Assembly: GCA_903632075.3 (NCBI GenBank)
Contig: CAHIKZ030004553.1
Coordinates: 248,001 to 312,000, forward strand
Direction of reading: 5' to 3'
DNA: 64,000 nt
Origin: Acanthosepion pharaonis
Taxonomy: Eukaryota > Mollusca > Cephalopoda > Sepiida > Sepiidae
Part shown: positions 1 to 14,728 of the stretch, piece by piece
How the letters are laid out: each line of letters opens with the position of its first letter
Numbering within the stretch: the stretch's first letter is position 1
The notes under the pieces: generated by a model
The model's input: only the letters and a program-made list of their open reading frames with translations
The model's database searches: none
Told to the model about the DNA's origin: nothing
Made by a program: the position numbers and the translations under genes

Positions 1-296
1 CTTGGTAACCTGGCCAAGTAGTTGACAGGAATGAAATCAAAATTCTAGCCAACAACAAACCAGAATCAAGAGAGACAGACAGAGACAAGATGGACAGATG
101 GGCTGGTGGGGTGGTGGGGTGGTGGTGGTGGTGGTGGTGTTGGCATTGGTGATTGCCAGATGTCACTTCTTTTACTGGGTGTCTGGCAGTTTTGCAATTG
201 GAACGGCGGTAGAACATTGAATCTGAGACTTGCCACACTCCGTTAGCAGACTGTTGCCCGATGAACTCTTCAAGTTTTCCACAATGATGAACAGTT
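1..296 (-). other. Presumed start of the CLC 3' UTR
   Basis: The mRNA should continue leftward past the stop. A (GGT)n/(GGGGT) run at about 109-140 would read as a C/A-rich stretch in the transcript. No TTTATT (minus-strand AATAAA) was found here, so the polyadenylation site is probably outside the window. Confidence 0.5.
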
Positions 297-387
297 TTAA
301 TTGAACAAAATTGATTCTGGATCTTGATTCTCCAACTGTGCAATATGCCTGAGGACATCCTTCTTGGTGATGATGCCCAGGAGTCTC
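297..387 (-). CDS. CLCN3: CLC terminal coding exon
   Basis: It encodes residues 652-680 and the stop. RLLGIITKKDVLRHIAQLEN ends in SILFN, the C-terminus shared with CLC-4, CLC-5 and one CLC-3 isoform. No alternative terminal exon of the longer CLC-3 type was seen. Confidence 0.96.
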
Positions 388-3300
388 CTAAGCAATAACA
401 AACAATACAAATGTGTTAAATGAAAAGAAAAATGATTACATGCTATTTGCTTTTTTGAAAGAAGTACATTAAACAAATAAAGATCTTTAATGAAACACAA
501 ACATGAACTACGGTAATTGAAACATTAGCTGTTTCCTTATAAGGAAACATTCAATATTCATTGATCAAGCAGACAGTGCTACTTTTGGTTGAAATTTAGA
601 AAATCTTTCTCTTAAAACAATTCTTCAGGAAAATAGGTTTCTCAAGTCCAGTAGCTGTTATCGCTCTTGACAGTACTTATGGGAGTTTCCTTCCTAACTT
701 TTTATTTGAAGTAGTGTGGAATGTCAACATCTTGATTATGTCATTATTTTCTTTTTGAGTGACATGAGATCCATTTTAGTTGTTGCTGCTGTTGAAAATC
801 TATGATCAGCATATTAACATCTATTTGGGTCATGTAAAACATTAATTTCTTTATTCTTTGACAATTTTTTATTTACAAGTTGCACTTGGGACTTTCATTA
901 CATTTTGATTGTTATAAGAGACTTTCTGTGCTATATTTCTTTTCCATGCATAAAAATTTATACATTGAAAAATTTTGCTTTTATACACATCTGCCCTATG
1001 ACATGTGTGTGAAAGGGGGGGGGTGTAATGATTTGATTCATCCTTATGGGCTATTTAATTTTCTTGGGAGCTTGGAAGTAATAAAAATGTTATTCTGCTT
1101 TCACAATTGAATACATGGTAGATGATACACAGCTTTTGTGCATATAGATGTTTGTGTGTACATAATTATTAAAGGCGATGATATGTGTTTTATGCTGCAG
1201 TTTTGTTGAAGTTATATTTTGGAATAGAGTTTAAGAAATTGTCAGATATTATATGGCTTAATGTCATGAAAGTGTTTTTTCATGTTGGTTGTTTGGTAAT
1301 ATTTTAAATGGATTTAGATGAGGCTGCTACAATTTGTTAGTATGTGCGTATTGTTGGTAATTTTACTATAAATATGTATTGGTAAACTTTTTATATAACA
1401 ATGTATTGCTGGTATTGTTACTATAAAAATGTATTTTTATACTTTCATAGTGTTTTGTTAGGCGGGGGCTACTGTTTGCCCATAACTGGGGCCCTAACAA
1501 GTACTACCACCCCGAGTCAGGGTGGACCTGGAACAACTGCAATTAAGAGGTAGTTCCACAAAAACCCCCAATCTTTTGCCCAGAGATCTTTTGATCAGAA
1601 ACCTTGCTTCTGGATGTAGTTTATCATCATACCCAGGACTAGAGTGGGGGGTGGCAATCATATCTGATCAAAGCAATGAAAATAACATTATGTCGGCAAA
1701 TTATCTTCAAAATTTTAATAGGGCTTTTGGAATGAATAAAAATGCCCAAAAGTAAATTTTAGACTGTACACTAACCTTAATTAGCTGAAAAGCAAAGACA
1801 TTTAATTCTATGAATATTTCAGATTTATTTTTTAAACAGAGTTAATTTACTTCATACCTACAGATATTCATTATCATAGATAGAATTTACTTATATAAAA
1901 AAAATACAAGCATTTGAAGAGATCTGTCTATATTTCTGAAATGAAGCATGTAACTATTTACAATATTTACATTGTTCAGACTGTTATCCTCATCTTTATT
2001 GTCATATTCACTAGTTGGTTGAAGTAATCCAGTGAACTGACCCAAAGAGTTGTGAGTTCAATACTTGGCCACAGCAGAGGTGAACAAAAACGTGGAAAGT
2101 TGAGTTACTAAAGGGAATTAACTGAAACCGAGATATCCAGAAACGGCATGGCAGGTGGAACTAGAACAATATGCCCCAGTTCAGTTTGGAATTACAACAT
2201 ATATCACCTGAAAAAGGCTGGAGCGTACAAATGGCCTAAATGTCATGAATATGACAATAAAGATGAGGATAACAGTCTGAACAATGTAAACAGTGTAAAT
2301 ATTTGAAGAGGCGTGTTAATTTTATATAGGGTATCTATGTGGTGGTTAATATTTGAGACAAGATTTCAAATGCTGATTTTCAAGGCAGGCAGACTCTTCC
2401 CACCTCCATTACTATAACCATTTGATATTGTACAGTGTTATATTATAGTTTTTTCTTATAGTTATATTACAGAAAGCATAGTAAAAATGAAATGAGAATA
2501 ACAAATAAAATGAAATGAGACTAAGATGTACTGCAATGAGGTAGGTTAATTTAATGGCAATAAAAATGTACAAATCAAAATAAGAAAGAAATTTTCTGTT
2601 AATTTTTTTTGTTTACTTACCCATTATGAGTAACAAGTGTCTGTCTGAGTCCTAATTTACGGAACATCTCCACTACTGTTTCCATGGGGGTTTGATCAGT
2701 GATCGTGATTGGGGCCTGAATGTGTCGAATAGGAGGATAAAAAAAAAAAATAAAATAATAATACAAGATATAGAAATTAATTATTACATCAAAGACTCTT
2801 GACAAAAAATTACCAAAAGAAACCAGTTATAAGATAGGGTTTTATCTACAACCTTATTTGGAGATACAGTTTAAAAATTTAACGATTTAATGTTTGGTTG
2901 TTCAATTTAGTGATCACAATATTTTAATTTCTTCTCACCTTATCTTTTGGTTTGTTTTGTTTTATGGCATATCAACTTTTATGGGTCATTTAATGCCGAT
3001 AACTTTTTTTTCCTGGTAATATATTTGCTTTGTCAAAAATCCATTTCTGTTTATATTTTTTCCTCAAAAATGTATAGGTGGTAATATTTTTTTCTCAAAA
3101 ACATATAGCTGACAACCTTATTTTTTCAAAAACAACCTTTCTGTTGGACGCAGTTCATCGCCACACCCAGGATGTGGATGCAGTTTATCGTCATACCCAG
3201 GACGTGGGCTAGACTGGAAGTTCACTATTTTCCCATAGCTGGGACCCTAACAGGTGCTACCACCCCGGGTCAGGGTGGATCTGGGAACACCAGCAATTAA

Positions 3301-6300
3301 GAGGTGGTTCCACGCTCCTCAAAACCTCCTGATCAGAGGCCTTGCTGTTGGATGCAGTTTAACGTCATACCCAGGATGACCTTATCTTTTTAAGTATGTA
3401 CCATAATATATATATAAAAAAACCAGGGAATGAAATTCTTATAAGAAAGACATTAAGGTATTTTTAAATATGTAACAAGTGGGAGTGATAAATAAACTTA
3501 AGCAATGTAAGAGTGTGAAAAAAAAAAAGTGAAGTGAAAAAAAAAAGCGAAATAAAAAAAATGAAATAAAAAAATGAAAATAATGAAATGAAAAAAAAAA
3601 ATCAAACGAAAAAATGAAAAACCAATGATAATAATATAAAATGAGCCTTTTAATGTTGCAAAAAGTAGTCATTACTTGTTTTAAGCATGAATTAGATTAA
3701 TACATACCATGTCTAAGATTCTTCTTAATTTCAGTGGGGCTGGTGCCATGACTCCCTGGCTAGGTGGGGGAGTATGGGATGTGAAATAAACAAGAGAATT
3801 GCTAACAATTCCATCTTGAATTTTGCGGGCATTAGCTAGAGTGTTATAAAAAGAAAAAGAAAAAAGTGTCATCAAATACATTCTTCAAATACCAAAACCT
3901 AAACAAAGAATATTTTTCTTGAAGTCTTCATGACTTGAATCTTGCAAATGTCTCACTTTGTATTCATCCTAGTTTTTATTTGACATGACATCCATAATCA
4001 ATGCATCTGTGCATTAGTTTAATTTGCAACACTCAAACAGTATAACATTTTTAAATAGTTTTATTCTTGTAAGTTTTAATCTGTAAAGATTCTTTTTGTA
4101 ATTTTTATTTGTTTTTATAACTTGAATTAGTTTTTTTTTTCTTAATAGCTTCTGTACCTTCCCAAAATGTACAACTTTTAAAATGATTAAAACCATTTAA
4201 TCCTTGTTTAGGCTTAGTTAAAGCATTGACAAACAAAGTTTGTTTTGGATATAAATTCTTTCTAAATGTTTTGTTTAACAAGGTCTGTTTAAGCAATCAA
4301 GTTCTGAATGGTTCTTATAGTTTAATTGTCTCAACAGCTCCTTTCCATATGAAGTAAAGGTCATGACATTTCATGCCTTCAGAGATATTAAATGCAAGGT
4401 ATATGTTGCTGATATTCTTTGAAGCAAGGTGTTAGAAAAAATAGAATTGTACAACAAGGATTTTGTTTCTGTTCATGCTAATTAAAAAAAATACATTTGA
4501 TCCACCATTTGTATTATTACTTAAATATATTCAGTGTTTTTAAGAGTCAATAAAGAATTTCAATAAAGGCTTCTCTGCCTTTTCATAGCATAGCTACAGT
4601 AAAAATTACAGGATGGTTCTGTAGGTGTGGAAGCATGCTTGGAAAAGAGCAGACAAGCTTAAGAAAAGAAATCACATTGATTTGCTGTGTTTATAAGTCA
4701 AAACAGTTATGATGATGATGATGATGCCTTTTCATAACATTAACCAATGCTGAACAAACAATTTATTTGTATCAGTTCAACCTTCTGGTGCATCAATTCC
4801 TATAGTCTAGTTTACACTCCTCTCTGGTCTTTTGAACAGAAGCAGAGGTCTATACTTTATTTCCTATATAGGATTGGGTTTCTTTTCATTTGCTTTTACC
4901 CCCGGTGGCCTCTTGCATCTTGGTGGCATTGTTGCCTTGCTTGGGGGTGAACTGATTTTATTGGGTGAACATTAGTAGAAAAACATTAAAAAGAAAATAC
5001 TTAATACCACAAATGATTCAAAATTCATTGCTTCAAGTTAAGCAAAAAAAAGGAAAAAAAAAAGTCAAAAGAGTGATCAATAATAATATCTGTGCCTGCC
5101 TGGGTCAAGACAGTTTTGTTACTTTTTAGAGTAAAAGTATTGAAAAATCAGCTGCCAGCATATTGTTTTTACTTGCAACATGATTCAGTTAATTATTTCT
5201 GTATTTTATGGACAAAGCATGTGATAAACAAGGAAGATTTAAAGAGAATGAAAACAAGAAAGAAACTATTGCTAACAACCAGAAAAAAAAAACAGAAACA
5301 AAATTTTGAGAACACTTGGTGAGGAAAGAAGGTTTGGAGAATTTAATTCAAACAACAAAGACATGAGCAGCAGAAGTAAACAGGTTCAAATAAAAAAAGA
5401 ATCATAATTCGATATTGTAATCCCAAGGGTCAAAAAATCAGTCATGCAAATCCAACATCACAAAATGCTGGTGGGGCATAAATCTAAAGGGTAAAAAAAA
5501 TCCACCCCCACAACTCGCAATGAACAACTACCTTTTTCAATTACAAAAATCTAAGTAATCTTGTTGTCCAAAGTAGCATTATTAAGAAAGGTTGGGTCTG
5601 GTCAAGACTGGTAGGGAAACACAAACAATTACCAAATTTCAAGGCCTACTAAAGTCTACTCGATCTTGATTCTGATTTTCTTTTTTGACAGTGCAGAGAA
5701 CACAAATTATTTTCCAAGGTAAGACATGGTTTTCTCCTTCATTGCCATAGTAACCAACTTATGTTTATAGATGGAGGAACAAGTATACTGATGATGGGTC
5801 ATAAACGAGTAAGTATTGGTGAGAACAATAAAAAAAAAAAAAAAGACAGGAAGCTGTGAGTAGTCATGACTACTCATATTCTGAAGGGACATAGCAAATA
5901 GAGAGAGAAAACAGTTTATTTCTAACCTACAGGAGACGTTATGAATTTAGGACACATGGTGGCGTAATGGATAGTGGCTCAGATTGAGAAATCAGAGAAC
6001 CAAATTCAAATTCCAGTCAAGTTCATTACATTCACTTATGAGCAAATACCTTTGGGAAAGGCATGAATCCATCTCTTCTACTCACCAGCTATGGTTAAAT
6101 AGCAGGCTAGAATGGGTCTTATAGCCATGGAGGGCAAATAGTTTAGGAGAAATACAACTCTGAATTCAAAACCTCCAACTATGGGTAAATAATAAGGTAG
6201 TTTAGGTTCTCTAGCCTTGATTAGCAACCAGAATAGGCGAAGGACAACTCTGAATTCAAAACTGTATGAGCCATGGCAAAGCACATACCATGCAGTTCAT

Positions 6301-9300
6301 ATTGATAACGATCCTGACTATGTTTAATTTACCATCATCACGGAATTTATAAATCTAGTACAAAGAAAGGATCTACCATGTTGACATGTTTTTTATTCTT
6401 TAAAAGTGTTTCATAATAATATGAGATATATTTTGTATGTAAACCCTTGTAGTTTAAATGAGCCTCTATTGCTACGACGATGTCACTTGTATAAATCCAG
6501 ATACTGCTGATTCAATTCACTGTTCTTGCTTTCTGCACACTTCACAACGTAAATCCGAGTTTTCTTCTGCTGTTTTCACTGCTTCAGTACCTCTTTTATC
6601 AGGCCAACACTGTAGTCGACCAACCAATCAGATTCTTTGCTTTTATTCTCAGTTACCCAGGCAAATAGCCTCCTCCAGTTCGACCAATCAGCACATGACT
6701 TGCTATTGGTGGCAGCAAGCCAAACTGTACAAAAAACCCTCATTACCGCACATACTGATAGAATTGCTAGATGGGAGAATAATGCCATTTTCGTGGAGCA
6801 AACTTGCCGATGTCACATGCCACACGTTAAGGTAAGATCCTTATTTTCCTATGCACCAGATGCAAGCCACTCTGGCTGCCTCACTTCTACAGGGCTGTTC
6901 ACCACAACCCTTCTGGTCTGTCTATTCTGGTTTCTTAAAATTTAAATAGGATTAGAACAGTAGAAATCAAACAATTTTTATGATAAATTAACTATGGTCT
7001 TAACAGATTACTTCAACTACATTTCAAAATAACATCTTCAGGAATATTTTCATCATATATATTAGAAGAATGGTGTTCTGAACTCATGGAGAAAGGACGC
7101 ATTTTTTCAAAGCTCCAAAAAATGAATGGATTTTAAGTTTAACTGAAAAAAACATAAATATTGTTTAAAAGTAATATAATTCAATTTGCAATTATTATTA
7201 CTTTTATTTCATTTATTATACATATTATGATTATTATATTTATTTAAAGTTATATATGTATTGTTTATTAATATTTTTCTCAACTTTTTCTACAGTTACT
7301 GGTTTTTCTGTATTAGTATTTTTTTTTTATACAACTAACCCGAAGTCTGGACTGTGCATGGCATTCATATGGCATTACCCATGCATGAACCCTGGAGAGG
7401 TCACTCCAGCCTCATACCCAAAGGAATGGATTTTTGACCAAACAGGGTGCTAGCTTTATCTTGTTAAATAAATGGATTCCTATGTTACTTTATATAAGAA
7501 AAAGAGAGAGAGAGAGAAAATGACTAAATCTTCTGTTTATTTTTCATAATAAAAATGAAAATATTAGTCTGATGAATCAAAGCAAACATTTTTGATATCC
7601 AAGTTTGTCTTTCTTACAAGTTTTTTTTTTAAATTCCTACAAATCTGACATATATGTTTATTTATACTTTTTTTTTCAGGATACAAAAAGAAAGTAAATC
7701 AAAAACAACCAATATTACTCACTTATAGCAATATTCAAATCTCTGCGCAACACAAATCCAACCAAATATTGTGACTCCCTTGACACAACTACAGGGAAGC
7801 CATTGTGCTCTGTTTCTCGGAGGATACATTCTGAAAAAAAAAAAAAAAAATGATTATATAAGACAGAACTTAAAAACATTCTGACCAACATATTTTTATA
7901 AAGAAGATTACTTAGGTAAACAGAAGAGGAAAAACAAATTCAAGCAAAACATTTTGAAATAAAAGAAATTTGTTGCAAATGTCGTTAGTAATGATTTGTT
8001 AAGAGCTACAAAAGTTCAACCAAGAAAAGAAATTTTGGTTAAAATATATGAAAGCTTAAAGAATGACAGCCAGTTGAATTTCAAATTTAAAGTCAAATCA
8101 AGCATTTGATAAATATATTGATCATTTGCTTACAAGAATTAATAAATGGTAAAAAAAGATTTTTATTTATAAGAGATGGCACAGATAAGTGGCTAAATTT
8201 TAAAGAGACTATAACCACTTTATAGTTGGCTTCTCTCGGTTCTGAAAGGCTTTTTATAAACTACTATTAGCACTATATAGTGGGTAAATGTAATAAAAAA
8301 GAAATGACAATGTTGTATGGGTGTAATATACAACATTTTATATTTATAAAGATCTGACCAACCATTTTCTTTTTTTCTACAGATAATTTCTGATTTAATT
8401 TATTTATATTTAGACTATTGTCCTTTTCTTTGTTGTTATCACAACATTTCAACCATTGTGCCCTCCAGCTTTCCTCAGGTGTATAACAACTGTAATGGAT
8501 TAAAGCATTGTTGGTTTGTGAATTTGGCGATATATTAATTGTGAGTTCAATCCTTGGTCCGGGCAGTGTGTACTTGGACTTGGTAGAAACAAGGTGATCA
8601 ATAACTGAAGAGTACTAAAAATAAAAACTAAACTAGATATACCTAGACATGAGAACAATCTAACCCTGTAGATTAAATAAAGGGTTCGGTTCAGAATTAC
8701 CTGTAAGTTACCTGAATTGACATAGACCTGATGAAGGCTGGAGGGTACAACAACCGAAATGTTACGATAACAACAACAAAGATGAGGACAATAGTCCAAA
8801 TATAGATAATGCAAATAATTCCTCATCCGAGAAATTTAGATAGAAAATATTTCTTATATTGACTTTTCTTTTTGCCATCAGATTTTCATTCCTTTAATGA
8901 ATGACACAAGTGATAAGTAGTTGACAATACTAATTCTCTCACTCACACACACACTATTCTGACTATATGCATAATACATTTAATAAGAGTAGATAGGTTT
9001 GCCTATCATCTGGTTCACACTCCTTAGACTTTTGAACAGGAATAGAGGTCTATCCCTTGTTTCCTGTGTAGCATTGGGTTTAAAGTTCTTTTTCCTAAAG
9101 AACTATCATTCTTTTTCACTCTCAGTAACCATTTGTGTTTTAGTGGGATTATTGCCTTGCTTGGGGGTGAAATGATTAAAAAAAATTTAAGGATAATTTC
9201 TTTTTGTGCTAACAAGTGAAAAAAATTGAGCAAAAAAACTGTTTTGTCAGATTAATGTTACAGCAAAAAGAAATTAGTTTCTTTTATCTTTGTAGATATA

Positions 9301-11411
9301 AAAAACATGAAGAAAGAAAAACAGACTATTATTATTTCACAGCTGAAGTCAATACTTTCTGGTGGATAATCGTCATCATCATCATAATAAAAAAATGGTA
9401 TTGAGCTAACAAAAGGGAAATAATTTTATTCTACTGCTGTTACAACAAAAACTAAAACAATGCTCTTTTCTGCAATCCCAAAATGAATTATTTTTAAAAG
9501 CATGTAAAATATATCAGTGTACATGGAATAAAAAATTAATTTTAATGCATGAAGCTAAGTGCCTCTTATGATCCTCAAAGAAAAGTATAATGTTGTCTTA
9601 CCTATTTCTTCCACAGTCATAGAATCCTGAGTTATAACACAGAGTGGCGGATCATTGCGTCTAAAATGGGGGGGTGAAGAAAAAAAAAATTGAAACACTA
9701 TATAAAATTTGAGAAAAACCGAGCAAGTAAAATATCAAATAAAACTTGAGATGTCAATTAGGATTTAAAAGAGAAGTGATATGCATTTCTGTTGCCAGAA
9801 TATAATTTCTAGTTTTAATAATGCAATGTATACAATGTTACAGAGTGATCCATTATCAATGAATGTACACTAAACTTTTTAAAAATAAATTTGTTTCTAA
9901 AATAACAATTCGTATTACAGGTTTAAACTGGTAATATTTTAATACAGCACACAAATAATATTAAATGTTTAAAATTTTAACTAATTGTTTAGTTCCATTA
10001 ATGAAATATGAAGGCAAACACTATTGTATCCTTTTTCAAATGATGCAACATTTCTTTATTCTTACTTCAAAAATCTGTGGCTAGCTATTCAACTGATAAA
10101 CTTATAAGAAAATACAACATTAATTGATACGACTGCTTACATGTGGGCATGAAGTAAGCTACAGAAAGTAGTTATCCATTTGCTTCAGGAAAAATTAAAA
10201 AATTTAATTTGAGTAATATTTACAGTTATTTATTATGAAAATAGAATTATTTTTCAAAATATAACAATTTTAGAAATGTGGGTACCTGAAATGAGAAACA
10301 GGATACTAATAACCTATATATATTTTAGTATAAGCAGAAATTTGAAAACATTTCTATAGGTATTAAAATACACATATTGATAAGTGTTATCAAAACCATA
10401 GTCAGTTACCTTAATTGAAATGGGATACTATCTCTACTTATTGACACTAATACGCTTAGTATGGCTCAAGGCCACAAGTATTGGAAATACTAAAAGCAGC
10501 AGCAATGAACTTTGTGTAGTTGTTATTGTCAGATTCAGTGATGCAAGAACAAAAGTGAATTTTGTGTATGAAACTCTTGCAGTCATTTATCCAATATTTG
10601 CTTCCTTCTAAGCCATTATAGGTTGAAGAAGGTAACAAAAGGTTTCTATGTAAAGCATAAAAAAGTTTTCATATTGAAACTGATCAATTTTCATTCTTAT
10701 ATAAAGAAAACTAACCAGTTTGCAAATTTTTTTTAGCCATAAACTCATTTCTTCAAGACAAATATCTTATACTCTAATTTGAATGTAAAAAGCAAAATAA
10801 TATATTGTTTAACACATCAAAGATCTGTCAATGGTGAATAAAATTTATATTGTTTCATTTGGATGTCGAATGTATTCAGAAGAAACAAAATCAATATTTC
10901 ACTAAAATGAAATTATCTAGATGCTATAAAATTTTATCTAACATAAAAACGTAATTAAGAAATCCCAATCTGATCAAATGAACCTTTTAAAGCACAGAAT
11001 AACAAAAATTAAAAATCAATAGGTTTTTAAAAGTTATGCAGTTTTAAAATGAATTCATTGCATATAAAAAGACAAATAATTGATAATTCCATATAAATTC
11101 AATTTCAAGAGTGATATATTGGAAAGATTAGCCAACCCAACTGAATTGTTCTCTCGTGTGAAAATAGAGATGCTAAATACCCAAAACATTCTTGGACAAG
11201 AAACTCTTCAAAGAAATCATTTTCAGCTTTTCAATATCAGAATAAGTTAAAAATGCAAGTATTATTACAAATGAAAATATGACAGGGTTTATCAGTTTTT
11301 TTAGCTTTGTCAGTTGTAAATTTCTATTCATATGAGGCTGCAAAGGATTAAAGTACCTCTTTGTTTGGTAAGAGTATTGGAAAGTAAAACATCTGAAAAG
11401 AAAAGCATGTC

Positions 11412-11445
<34 letters not shown>

Positions 11446-14400
11446 CAGTTAAGTATAAATGTTAGTTGGATGAAGAAACCTTGGATATCATCAGTCTCTC
11501 TCTCTCTTTTTTTTTTTTTTTTTTTAAAATGGAGATCAATTCAAAATGTATACATGAGGCAGAAATGCTTATAAAATATTTACAATTCAACACTAATCAA
11601 TCCATTTTGTTTTTTTATAAAGTTGGAATGAAATTTTTTTTTTTTTTAAAAAGATTAAATGCATTTTTGATTTACGGGAAAAGATAGCAAAACTTGTTAA
11701 AATTTGGACTAAATTTTCCCACCAATCACCACACCAAACGATGCAAAAATAAATGCAGAATACATAATATACTGACAGCTATTAATACACATGTATTTTT
11801 GAGAAACATTGTGGGAAATGGCTTAACAGAAGAAAAAATGGCAAAGAATGCCAGACTTGCTTTGACAAAGGACACATTGTCTACAGTGACAAAAGATCAT
11901 AGACATGGAAATGACATCAACAGGAAGATGGACAACAACAAGTTAAACTGCATTGGACCCAACAACAACAACAACCATGCAAAAGATGGCTACTGAGCTA
12001 AAGGTAGATGTCAAGGTCATTAGAATGACTGTGCATGACAATCTGGATCTTAAATCATACACTAGGAGACATGAACACCTCACAGAATTCATGAGGGATA
12101 GGAGGCTTGAAAGGTATAAGAAAGTACTCTCAAGATATTCTCTGACAAAGAAATCTTTATAATGGATGTTGTTTTGAACCACTGAAATGACTAGTACCCC
12201 AAAGAGTCAACACTTAATGTCAAGGCACTCTTGGTGGGACTAACCATCAAACCCATCTTATAGTCTTAGGTGTCATGGTCTCTGAGGGGAAAAATGGCCC
12301 CATTTTTGTACAAACTTGAGAAAAGGTGGTTGTTGATGCCTATTATAATGTTCTGATGTTACATCTGTACCATAACTCAAAGCTAACTGCCCAAAGGCAA
12401 CTACATGTGGAACTAGGGTGGCGTTCCCAGTCATATAACCAAGAATCTGCAGAAGTTTTGCTAAGCTAACTTTGCTGATTTCTGGCCAGCCAATGCCTGA
12501 CCCTCTTCCAGTCTGAACCTACTAGACTAGTCATACAGGGAAGGTTGGAGAATGCCAGCAAAAAACAAAAAAAAAAAAACTACCACCCCAACATCAGTAT
12601 CCTCAAGTGGGTCAAGATGTTCAAGAATTTTCTGGATTAAGTAGTGTGCAGTTTTTCTAGATCATGTTGTTGGGGTCAATGAAAATAATTGAAGCCACAA
12701 TTAATAAATTGTTTTTGATATTATCTATGTTTTATTAAGATTTTTTTTATATTAATCAAACTATTTATACACCTAGCCTAGAGAGGGCTGGGCTCAGTCA
12801 GGCTACCTAGCTCTAAACTCCTACTACGACTGCAGTACATGTGGTGTTCCTATGACTCTAATGGGCTCTTCATAATAGTAATCTATGCATAATTTCAAAA
12901 CTTGCTAGTTTTGCAGCCTGACTCTGTACATTGAATAAAAAGAGGATTGTTTTATTAGACAAATGAACAGATGAATGCAAGAAATTTTATTAGTAAAATT
13001 TATAAAATTCTTTGAATGCTTCTCACAAATGTTAAAAATTATTTTTGTCTTCCTTTATATTCTTTGTCTGTTTTAGTTTCAGAGAAAACAAGAAATGAAA
13101 TATGAAAATCAAAGAATAAAATACAAAGAATTTCAATATGGAAAAATCATCAAGGGTTCATAACTGCTACTTTATGCATTAAATTATTTTGCTACAAGTG
13201 TCAATCACCAAAATATGTAACACTGAAATATTTAAAAATATCAAGTAACAGAAAAAAATATTTGAATTAAAGTTTGTTGATTTCACAAATAACAGATTTA
13301 ATTCTAAATTTTGTAATTAATTCCATTTTCTGATTTCAGAATTAAATAAAAGTTATTTCAAAATCATTTCTAAATCAGAATTCTCCAAATAAAATTATGG
13401 CTGTTTTTGATTAAAAAAATAAAACACACAGTCTATGTATGTAATGACACACAGTCTATGTATGTAATGACACACAGTCTATGTATGTAATGACACACAG
13501 TCTATGTATGTAATGACACACAGTCTATGTATGTAATGACACACAGTCTATGTATGTAATGACACACGTCATGGGATGCAAATGCTTGTTACAATGACAA
13601 GATTATACCAGTGAAATATTCCATCTAAAAAACAAATCAGTTAGAATAAATAATGTACTAATGTATAACATTTTTTTTATTAATCAAATATATTTCAAGT
13701 TGTTTTAATTATGTTATAATTAGCATCATTAGCCAGATGATATACATGAAGAATGATTTCAAACCAAATGAAACTCAACACACAGAAAATTACAGAGAAA
13801 CAAAAACAAAGGCTTACATTGATTGTGAAACAAATCAAATGAAAATTATTTCACATGCAGATTGTGTACAGAAATGCACACACATTGAAATAAAATTTAA
13901 AAAAAATGGGGACAGAAGAAAAACAAAAAAAAGCAACTATTTTTTTGTTTGTTTTATTTTTATCAAACCAAAGATGGCAGCAAGGTCTACCTTTTTATTG
14001 ATATTTTTATTTGAAAAATAAAAGAAAATTTTGATGAAACATGTCCACAAGTGAAAAGCTACAGTATAGAATTTATTCAAGTCTCTATTGTGGTTTTTGT
14101 AAAATTGGTGTTGTAAAAGTCGTAACCAGCAAAATAAATGAAAAAAGAAATCAAAGGATTTGATAAAGTAAGGTTTCTCTAACACAACATTACATCAAAC
14201 AAAATAAAACCGTAAATGATAAACTGAAATTTTCAAATATACCATTAGGCAGACATAAAAACCACACACACATCTCTGCTTTTAATTAACAAAATCATAT
14301 CACTCTTAGATATGTAAAAAGAATAGTTAACATACAACAACAAATATTTACACCATGAACTTTATAGAACCGTTTCCTTGTGCTGCTAAATAATGATGAT

Positions 14401-14687
14401 GATGATAGTAATGGAGTCTTGACTTTTACAAATTTTTTAATGTGACATTTTTGTTACTTTGAAAGGTTATTTTTAGTGGATACCTGTACTTGTGTAGATG
14501 CTCCATTTATTTTAAATAGTATTTATTTCATCTACTGACCTGTATATTAGGGAAAACTTAAAGAAAATGTGCCTTCTGGCAGGTTTGAAACCTGCATCTC
14601 CTTTTGCAGGAGGAACCACCATCTGATCTGTCATGCTATAAAGAGTGTTACAACAAAGCAAGTTTCTATTTTACCTTTAAAACACAG

Positions 14688-14728
<41 letters not shown>

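Noticed and set aside
388..2620. Alternative last exon of the long CLC-3 type
   Set aside because: No LGIITKKN-like alternative or following Pro-rich tail was seen in this intron.
3439..3672. Phe-rich minus frame
   Set aside because: Product of an A-rich low-complexity tract.
13426..13563. CRISPR-like direct repeats
   Set aside because: Units are contiguous without spacers and the context is an animal intron; it is a minisatellite.
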